From assembly GCA_964415045.1 (NCBI GenBank), contig CAYPZL010000286.1, positions 1 to 5,081 on the forward strand: a stretch of 5,081 nt of DNA, written 5' to 3'. Source of the stretch: CAYPZL01 sp964415045. GTDB taxonomy: Bacteria; Planctomycetota; Phycisphaerae; Sedimentisphaerales; Anaerobacaceae. Below, in pieces: positions 1-5,081 of this stretch. Within the stretch, counting starts at the first letter, position 1; each line of letters opens with the position of its first letter. A program made the translations under genes and the position numbers. Below the pieces are notes generated by a model. That model saw only the letters and a list, made by a program, of their open reading frames with translations. It was not told the DNA's origin and did no database searches.

Positions 1-44
1 CAAACCCAAACCGCCATCAAAAACTCAGATTTTTCACCCGCGCC

Positions 45-51
45 GAAAGGA
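45..51 (+). promoter_or_regulatory. Possible ribosome-binding site of the dehydrogenase gene
   Basis: GAAAGGA is the only purine-rich Shine-Dalgarno-like motif before the dehydrogenase. It ends 17 bases before ATG 69, well beyond the usual 5-10 base spacing. No ATG, GTG or TTG lies in frame at a better distance. Either initiation is atypical, the start codon is damaged, or the gene begins beyond the left edge: the frame has no stop from position 3 onward. Confidence 0.3.
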
Positions 52-68
52 CACACTTTTCCTATTAC

Positions 69-1231
69 ATGCCGACGCGTATCCTGTTCGGGTGCGGCAA
101 GCTCAAAGAGCTGAGCACCACCCCCTTCGTGCCCGGGACCAAGGCACTGATCGTGATCGGGGCCTCCGGCGCTATGAGAAGGCACGGCTACCTCGACCGT
201 GCGATCGAATACCTCAAGGCAAACAACGTCGATTCGGTGGTGTACGACAAGATTCAGCCGAATCCCGTCTCCGAGCACGTCGAGGAAGGCGCCGCGGTCG
301 CGAAGGAGAACCAGTGCGATTTCGTCGTGGGCCTGGGCGGGGGCAGCACGATCGACTCGGCCAAGAGCATCGCCGTGATGGCCGTCAATCCGGGGGTGTA
401 CTGGGACTACATCCACGGCGGCTCCGGCAAAGGCAAGACGCCCGAAAACGGCGCCCTGCCCATCGTCGCCGTCACCACCACCGCCGGCACCGGAACCGAG
501 GCCGACCCCTGGACCGTCATCACCAAAAGCGAAACCAACGAGAAGATCGGCTGGGGAAGTCCCTTTACGTTTCCGACGCTGTCTATCGTGGACCCGGAAC
601 TGATGCTCAGCGTGCCTCCGAAGCAGACCGCCTACACCGGCATGGATGCCTTCTTTCACTCCGTCGAATCCTACTTAGCCACCGTGAGCCAGCCGACCAG
701 CGACCACCTCGCGCTCGAGGCTGTCGGCCTGATCACGAAGTACCTGCCAATCGCGGTCAAGGACGGCGCCAATCTGGAGGCACGCACGAAGCTGGCCTGG
801 GCCAATACCGAGGCGGGCATCTGCGAGTCCCTGTCCTGCTGCATCTCCACCACTCCATGGAGCACGCTATCAGCGCCTTCTATCCCGACGTCGCGCACGG
901 CGCGGGCCTGACAATGCTCTCGGTCTCCTACTTCAGCTACCTGGCCGAACGCCACCCGACCCGCTTCCCGGACCTGGCGCGGGCCATGGGTGAAGACATC
1001 GAGGGCCTCTCCGAGAAGGACCAGGCGCTGGCGTTCATCGCGGGCCTCAAGAAGCTCATCGCCAACGTCGGCCTGGAGCAGCACAAGCTCGGCGACTTCG
1101 GGATCAAGCGAGACGACATGTGCCGGTTCGCCGAGAACGCCTTCGACACGATGGGCAAACTGTTCGAACTGACGCCGATCGAATTGACTCTCGACGACGT
1201 GGAGGCCATCTACGCAGGCGCCTACGCATAA
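69..1231 (+). pseudogene. Iron-containing alcohol dehydrogenase, interrupted by a -1 frameshift
   Basis: Group III (Fe-dependent) alcohol dehydrogenases are cytosolic enzymes that interconvert alcohols and aldehydes or ketones using NAD(P). The first frame (69-848, 260 residues) carries PTRILFG near the start, the nucleotide-binding GGGSTIDSAK at residues 90-99, TAGTGTE at 138-144, and GMDAFFH with iron ligands D193 and H197. The match then moves to the -1 frame (848-1231). It continues with HHSMEHAISAFYPDVAHG, which supplies the other two ligands (H262 and H277 in joined numbering), and ends with a normal C-terminus and TAA. The joined product is about 387 residues, the usual family length. 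Without the shift, translation stops at 911 after 20 unrelated residues, giving a 280-residue protein lacking two metal ligands. No slippery heptamer is visible, so a one-base deletion or a sequencing error is likelier than programmed frameshifting. The family is certain; substrate is unknown. The start is uncertain because FSYY, encoded just before ATG 69, also looks like family sequence. Confidence 0.9.
840..853 (+). other. Frameshift point in the dehydrogenase gene
   Basis: The upstream frame reads TGC ATC TCC (840-848), giving C-I-S. The family sequence resumes as CAC CAC TCC ATG GAG CAC if the C at 848 is read twice, giving H-H-S-M-E-H. One missing C (TCCCACCAC shortened to TCCACCAC) would explain this exactly and restores an alignment without gaps. 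The exact base lost cannot be fixed within the short TCCACCAC stretch. Confidence 0.75.
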
Positions 1232-1269
1232 AAGCCTCCACGGCACCACGAGAACTGCAACGATATGCC

Positions 1270-1298
1270 GGGGCCTGCGTCAACGAGACACAGGCCCC
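1270..1298 (+). terminator. GC-rich hairpin after the dehydrogenase
   Basis: GGGGCCTG (1270-1277) and CAGGCCCC (1291-1298) form a perfect 8-bp stem with a 13-base loop, starting 38 bases after the dehydrogenase stop. No T-run follows, so it is not a classical intrinsic terminator. It could act as a U-tract-less terminator or an mRNA 3'-end stabiliser. Confidence 0.45.
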
Positions 1299-1307
1299 AA
1301 CTTCATG

Positions 1308-1335
1308 CCCGATCGGTGATGAACCGCCAATCGGG
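1308..1335 (+). terminator. Second hairpin in tandem, bulged
   Basis: CCCGATCGGT (1308-1317) pairs with ACCG (1323-1326) plus ATCGGG (1330-1335), with CCA bulged out between them and a GATGA loop. This gives ten base pairs. It lies nine bases after the previous hairpin and again has no following T-run. The pair of hairpins probably marks the 3' end of the dehydrogenase transcript. Confidence 0.35.
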
Positions 1336-1884
1336 ATGAGCCAGCGTGCCGAACTAAACTCCGGCCGCAAGCCGTCCCGGCCGTGGGCCTCACCGCAGGT
1401 ACACGCATCCAACGTCACTGCGTCGCCGATTCGCTGTTTACGGCCGCACGTTGTGCACTCGCGCCGCCCCCCCCTGACGAGTCGTCTCTCGTCCCGGAGG
1501 ACCGACGCGCGTTCCGCTCAACCGATACGCAAAAAGAGCTTACCCTTGCACGACCGCGCCATTAGGCAGGACAAATGCTCTACGAGCCGGTTCCACCTCC
1601 GTCTCCGCCGAGACGCTCAGTGTCCGCTCCGCCGGAAACGCTCCCGTCCGTTCCGTGTGCCACAGAGCGCACCTCTCACGCCCAACGCATCGTCTCACTC
1701 CGCGACGAGTGAAGCCGGCGTCCTGGAGAACAAAATTTCGCAGGTCCACACTATCGGTAAGTATACCATGCGACCGGCTGCCGGGTCAAGCCGAATTGCC
1801 GCGAAATTGCAGATTACGCTGCCCCTCCCGGCGTGAACGCGTGGCAATCCAGGGTCGCGGCGTACCCGCCAAGGCCGCTGCGAG
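1336..1884. other. Intergenic stretch with no recognisable gene
   Basis: About 550 bases with no supported coding region, tRNA, CRISPR or insertion sequence. Frames stay open only because stop codons are rare at this GC content. The + strand frame that stays open across most of it (from inside the dehydrogenase to 1836) reads as a low-complexity mix of Arg, Ser and Pro with no family resemblance and no ribosome-binding site. The + strand is visibly C-rich from about 1440 to 1720, including a run of eight C at 1467-1474. Small stem-loops are seen at 1476-1493 (GACGAG/CTCGTC) and 1695-1712 (TCACTC/GAGTGA), each with a 6-base loop. Confidence 0.6.
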
Positions 1885-1914
1885 TTGACTCGGCGGTCGG
1901 ACATTTGCTATAAT
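1885..1914 (+). promoter_or_regulatory. Sigma70-type promoter with extended -10
   Basis: The -35 box TTGACT (1885-1890) is one mismatch from consensus. The -10 box TATAAT (1909-1914) is perfect and is preceded by TGC at 1906-1908, an extended -10 element. The spacer is 18 bases. Transcription should start near 1920-1922, about 94 bases before the start codon of the large secreted protein, which is its only plausible target. This is the best promoter in the window and stands out against the GC-rich surroundings. Confidence 0.8.
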
Positions 1915-1921
1915 CCATCCA

Positions 1922-1932
1922 CAGGTAACCTG
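1922..1932. promoter_or_regulatory. Palindrome at the predicted transcription start
   Basis: CAGGT-A-ACCTG is an 11-base inverted repeat with one central base, lying over about +1 to +11 of the predicted transcript. Its position suits a repressor operator, but the half-sites are short and it could be chance. Confidence 0.2.
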
Positions 1933-1945
1933 CTTGCTTTTGGGT

Positions 1946-1992
1946 GGTTGCTCCAGAAAAGAGGGCGGTCTCCACGGCCAACATTTGCAACC
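1946..1992 (+). other. Inverted repeat in the 5' leader
   Basis: GGTTGC (1946-1951) and GCAACC (1987-1992) can pair as a 6-bp stem closing a 35-base loop within the untranslated leader, ending 12 bases before the ribosome-binding site. It does not cover that site, and no known riboswitch class is recognised here. Confidence 0.2.
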
Positions 1993-2004
1993 GAGCAGAA
2001 AGGC

Positions 2005-2008
2005 GGAG
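2005..2008 (+). promoter_or_regulatory. Ribosome-binding site of the CotH-domain protein
   Basis: GGAG within AAAGGCGGAG lies six bases before ATG 2015. This supports that start over the in-frame ATG at 2027, which would also shorten the signal peptide and remove its only N-terminal arginine. Confidence 0.75.
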
Positions 2009-2014
2009 TGTCCG

Positions 2015-5000
2015 ATGAGAGTTTCGATGCTGATCCTCACCTATGTCCTTATCCTGGCCGGCGCGGCCGCAGACGGCTTCTCTCCCCCGGTCGCGGTCGC
2101 GCAGGGAGACGGTGTCGCCGTGCTCATCAACGAGGTGCTCGCCTCGAACAGCACGGTGGTTCCGGATCCACAGGGTGAGTACGACGACTGGCTCGAGTTG
2201 TACAACGCCGGTGCCGAAGCCGTCGACGTCGGAGGAATGTATCTGACCGATGACCCGGAGCTACCCACGAAGTGGCAGATACTGACGGACCGTCCCGTCC
2301 TGACGACGATTCCGCCGGATGGATATCTGCTGATCTGGGCCGACGGCGACACGCGCGACGAGCCCGGCCTGCACGCGAGCTTTCGCCTCAACGCAAACGG
2401 CGACGTTCTTGCCCTCTACGACGTCGACGGGCAGACTCTGATCGACAGCATCGAGTTCGACGAGCAGACGACCGACGTCACCTACGGACGCGACCCGGAA
2501 TCGAATGACCAGTGGCGTTTCCTGGGGATTCCGACGCCGGCGGGTCCCAACGCCGGCGCCTACCTGGGCGTCGTCGCCGATACCAAGTTCAGTCACGACC
2601 GCGGCTTCTACGACGAGCCCTTCACCGTCACGATCACCACGCAGACGGAAGACGCCGTCATCTTTTACACCACCGACGGCAGTTCCCCCTTCGACGCCGG
2701 CCGGGACCGGCCCCAAGGCCTGGTATACACGGACCCCATCCCCGTCACGACCACGACGTGCCTCCGCGCGTTCGCCTACAAGGCCGGGTGGAAATCCACG
2801 AACGTGGACACGCAAACGTACATCTTCCTCGACGACGTCATCCGCCAGCCGGCGCGCCCGTCCGGGTGGCCGACGGACTGGGGACACACCGGCCAGGGCG
2901 ACTATGAGATGGACCCCGAAGTCGTCGAAGATCCCCGGTACAGCGGGACCATCAAGGATGACCTGAAGGCCATCCCGACGTTGTCGCTCGCGACGGAGCG
3001 AGGCAACTGGTTCGGCAACCAGGGAATCTATCGACGAGGGGAGCTGGACGAGCGTCCGGCCTCGGCCGAGCTGATCTTTCCCGACGAGCGCGACGGCTTC
3101 CAAATCGACTGCGCCGTGATGATCGTCGGCGGCAGCAGCACCGGCCGGTGGAAGATGGACAAGCTCTCCATGAGGCTGAAATTCCAGGGGCAATACGGCG
3201 CGACCCGCCTGCGGTATCCCGTCTTCGGCGACGAGGCCACGGATGAATTCGACACCCTGGTGGTCGACGCCCGCATGAACAACAGTTGGGCCTACGGCGG
3301 TGGCGTCGGCGTCAGCCGCCCCGGAATGAACCAGCGTGATCTCGCCCAGTACACCCGGGACCAGTTCGCCTGCGACCTCCACAACGCCATGGGAGGCTGT
3401 TCGCCGCGCGGACGTCACGTCCACCTCTATCTCAACGGTCTGTACTGGGGGCTGTACTGGCTGCACGAGCGTCCCGACGAGCACTTCGCCGCTGCCTACT
3501 TCGGCGGCGCCGACGAGGACTACGACGTCCTCAAACACAATGCCGGAACTGCGGTAAACGGCACCACCGCCCGATACCGGGACATGCTCAACGCCGCCGA
3601 CTCGCTCGAAGAGATTCAACGGCACCTCGACGTGCCCGACTTCATCGACTATATGTTGATGAACTACTTCATCGGCAACACCGACTGGGCCCATCAAAAC
3701 TGGTACGCCTCGCGCAGCCGCACCGATCCGGACAGCCGCTGGCACTATCATAGCTGGGATGCCGAACATTCAATGGAGGGCCTCTATGACGACTCGACCC
3801 GCCGCAACAACAGCGGAGGGCCGACCCGCGTGCACTACGATTTAATGAACGATCCGGAATATCGCGTCTGCTTCGCCGACCGCGTGCACAGACATTTCTT
3901 CAACGGCGGCGTGTTGACCCCCGAAGGCGCGACCGCTCTCTACCAGATTCGGCTCGACGAAGTGGACCGCGCCGTGGTCGGGGAGTCGGCGCGATGGGGA
4001 GACAACCACCGTTCCGCGCCGTACACGCGCGACACCGACTGGATTCGCGAGCGTGACTACCTGCTCCACACTTACCTCGCTCGGCGCACCCAAATTGTGC
4101 TCGATCAGCTCAAATCGCGCGGCTGGTATCCCAACGTCAACGCGCCGAGTTTCTCCGTCAGCGGCGCGCCGCAGCACGGCGGATACACGGCCACCGGCGA
4201 CACCCTATCCATGGCCAGCGGCAGCGGCACGATCTGGTACACCCTCGACGGCACCGAACCGCGAGTGCCGGGAAGCACGCCGGAACCGGGCGATGTGCTG
4301 ACTCTCGTCGCCGAAAGCGCTCCGAAACGCGCCCTCATCCCTGCCGGCCCCATCGCCGAGGACTGGAGAAACGACGTCGATTTCGATGACGACGCCTGGC
4401 TCAGCGGCAGCGGCGGGGTCGGCTTTGAGCGAAGCACCGGATACGAGCAGTTCTTCGATATCGATGTTCGAGACCGAATGTACGGCGTCAACGCGTCATG
4501 CTACATCCGCATTCCGTTCAACCTGAGCGCCGCCGATCGCGCCGGCCTTACCGATTTGTCGTTGAAGGTGCGATACGACGACGGCTTCGTCGCCTACATC
4601 AACGGTGTCGAAGTCCAGCGGACCCTCTTCACGGGAACGCCCCAGTGGAATTCGTCGGCCGACGGCAGCCACTTCGACCTCGATGCGATCGAGTTCGCAA
4701 CGTTCAACCTCAGCGCCCATATCAGCGCCCTGCGCGACGGCGCCAATTTGCTTGCCATCCACGGGCTCAACACGTCCACCACCAGCTCCGACTTTCTCAT
4801 CTCGGCCGAACTGATCGGCGGCAAAGCTCTCGGGGGCAACCCCGTCGAGAGCGGCGTCTCCCCCACCGCTGCCCTGTACACGGGCCCCATCCCCCTCTCA
4901 GGAACCACTCACGTCAAGGCAAGGACGCTTAGCGGCGGCACATGGAGCGCTCTGAGCGAGGCGGTGTTTGCCGTGGGGCCGGTCGCCGAAAGTCTGCGGA

Positions 5001-5081
5001 TCAGTGAGATTATGTATCATCCGGCTGATACCGGCAGTCCCGACGATCCGAATACCGAGTACGTCGAGCTGACCAACATCG
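2015..5081 (+). CDS. Secreted multidomain CotH kinase-family protein with lamin-tail domains (3' end beyond window)
   Basis: The frame is open for 1022 codons and continues past the right edge. Residues 1-29 form a signal peptide: Arg2, a hydrophobic core at 5-19, and possible cleavage after AAA (19) or AVA (29). A lamin-tail domain follows (about 34-180; INEV at 38-41, EYDDWLELYN at 55-64). Next is a chitobiase-C-terminal-like Ig fold (about 184-272; FYTTDGSSP at 217-225), then a linker with YEMDPEVV. The CotH kinase-like domain spans about 321-706: K383 in KLSMRLKF, YPVFGDE, NNSW at 422-425, NGLYWGLYWLHERPD at 474-488, D557 and N562 in NTDWAHQNWY, and D582 in SWDAE. A second chitobiase-like domain starts at 710 (YTLDGTEPR at 742-750) and resumes at about 937-988 (YTGPI, VKAR, WSALSEAVF), separated by a galactose-binding-like domain (about 762-936; RYDDGFVAYINGVEV). 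A second lamin-tail domain begins at 992 (RISEIMYHP) and is cut by the window. CotH proteins are atypical protein kinases, known from spore coats; the role here is unknown, probably extracellular or cell-surface. The gene has its own promoter. Confidence 0.92.
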   Translation, partial: MRVSMLILTYVLILAGAAADGFSPPVAVAQGDGVAVLINEVLASNSTVVPDPQGEYDDWLELYNAGAEAVDVGGMYLTDDPELPTKWQILTDRPVLTTIPPDGYLLIWADGDTRDEPGLHASFRLNANGDVLALYDVDGQTLIDSIEFDEQTTDVTYGRDPESNDQWRFLGIPTPAGPNAGAYLGVVADTKFSHDRGFYDEPFTVTITTQTEDAVIFYTTDGSSPFDAGRDRPQGLVYTDPIPVTTTTCLRAFAYKAGWKSTNVDTQTYIFLDDVIRQPARPSGWPTDWGHTGQGDYEMDPEVVEDPRYSGTIKDDLKAIPTLSLATERGNWFGNQGIYRRGELDERPASAELIFPDERDGFQIDCAVMIVGGSSTGRWKMDKLSMRLKFQGQYGATRLRYPVFGDEATDEFDTLVVDARMNNSWAYGGGVGVSRPGMNQRDLAQYTRDQFACDLHNAMGGCSPRGRHVHLYLNGLYWGLYWLHERPDEHFAAAYFGGADEDYDVLKHNAGTAVNGTTARYRDMLNAADSLEEIQRHLDVPDFIDYMLMNYFIGNTDWAHQNWYASRSRTDPDSRWHYHSWDAEHSMEGLYDDSTRRNNSGGPTRVHYDLMNDPEYRVCFADRVHRHFFNGGVLTPEGATALYQIRLDEVDRAVVGESARWGDNHRSAPYTRDTDWIRERDYLLHTYLARRTQIVLDQLKSRGWYPNVNAPSFSVSGAPQHGGYTATGDTLSMASGSGTIWYTLDGTEPRVPGSTPEPGDVLTLVAESAPKRALIPAGPIAEDWRNDVDFDDDAWLSGSGGVGFERSTGYEQFFDIDVRDRMYGVNASCYIRIPFNLSAADRAGLTDLSLKVRYDDGFVAYINGVEVQRTLFTGTPQWNSSADGSHFDLDAIEFATFNLSAHISALRDGANLLAIHGLNTSTTSSDFLISAELIGGKALGGNPVESGVSPTAALYTGPIPLSGTTHVKARTLSGGTWSALSEAVFAVGPVAESLRISEIMYHPADTGSPDDPNTEYVELTNI

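Noticed and set aside
846..911. Programmed ribosomal frameshifting in the dehydrogenase
   Set aside because: There is no slippery heptamer or clear downstream pseudoknot, and this enzyme family is not known to use frameshifting; a one-base indel is simpler.
671..1249. A 192-codon - strand frame opposite the dehydrogenase
   Set aside because: It is a shadow of the conserved dehydrogenase sequence on the + strand and has no recognisable motif.
1475..1509. CTGACGA followed by a short stem, resembling the conserved core of a hammerhead ribozyme
   Set aside because: The required GAAA element after stem II and the cleavage-site stem are absent, so only a 7-base match remains.
1735..1768. A weak promoter-like pair (TTTCGC and TATACC)
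   Set aside because: Both boxes match poorly and no gene start follows at a sensible distance, unlike the strong promoter at 1885-1914.
1120..1836. A 238-codon + strand frame overlapping the dehydrogenase 3' end and the gap
   Set aside because: Its translation is an Arg, Ser and Pro mixture without family motifs. Its first part overlaps the real dehydrogenase frame and no ribosome-binding site precedes it.
2261..3769. A 502-codon open frame on the - strand inside the CotH gene
   Set aside because: It is the mirror of a GC-rich coding frame: Val, Gly, Glu and Arg rich, with no domain resemblance, while the + strand frame has clear domain motifs throughout.

Overview
The window is GC-rich bacterial DNA (roughly 60% or more by eye). 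It holds one frameshifted metabolic gene, a gap of about 780 bases, and the first ~3.07 kb of a very large secreted-protein gene that runs off the right edge. The combination of lamin-tail, chitobiase-C-terminal-like and CotH-kinase domains in one giant exported protein is typical of Planctomycetota and related environmental lineages (other PVC bacteria, Hydrogenedentota-like genomes). That placement is inferred from protein style only; no rRNA or marker gene is present.

Left part (about 1-1231): an iron-containing (group III) alcohol dehydrogenase. Its N-terminal 260 residues and C-terminal 127 residues both look well conserved but lie in different frames. The break, equivalent to one missing base near 846-851, falls directly before the third iron-ligand histidine. 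The first available ATG also sits inside the usual N-terminal family sequence and far from the only ribosome-binding-like motif, so the 5' end is doubtful too.

Middle (1232-2014): two tandem hairpins just after the dehydrogenase, then about 550 bases of C-rich sequence with no convincing gene. This is followed by a near-consensus sigma70 promoter with an extended -10 element, a small palindrome at the predicted transcription start, a leader of about 94 bases and a good ribosome-binding site.

Right part (2015-5081, open): one uninterrupted frame of 1022 codons. Reading order is signal peptide, lamin-tail domain, chitobiase-like Ig-fold domain, CotH kinase-like domain with its presumed catalytic residues intact, a second chitobiase-like domain apparently split by a ~175-residue galactose-binding-like domain, and the start of a second lamin-tail domain. 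The promoter implies that this gene is transcribed on its own. Nothing suggests that it works with the dehydrogenase. The most interesting content is this candidate extracellular kinase-fold protein and its nested architecture.
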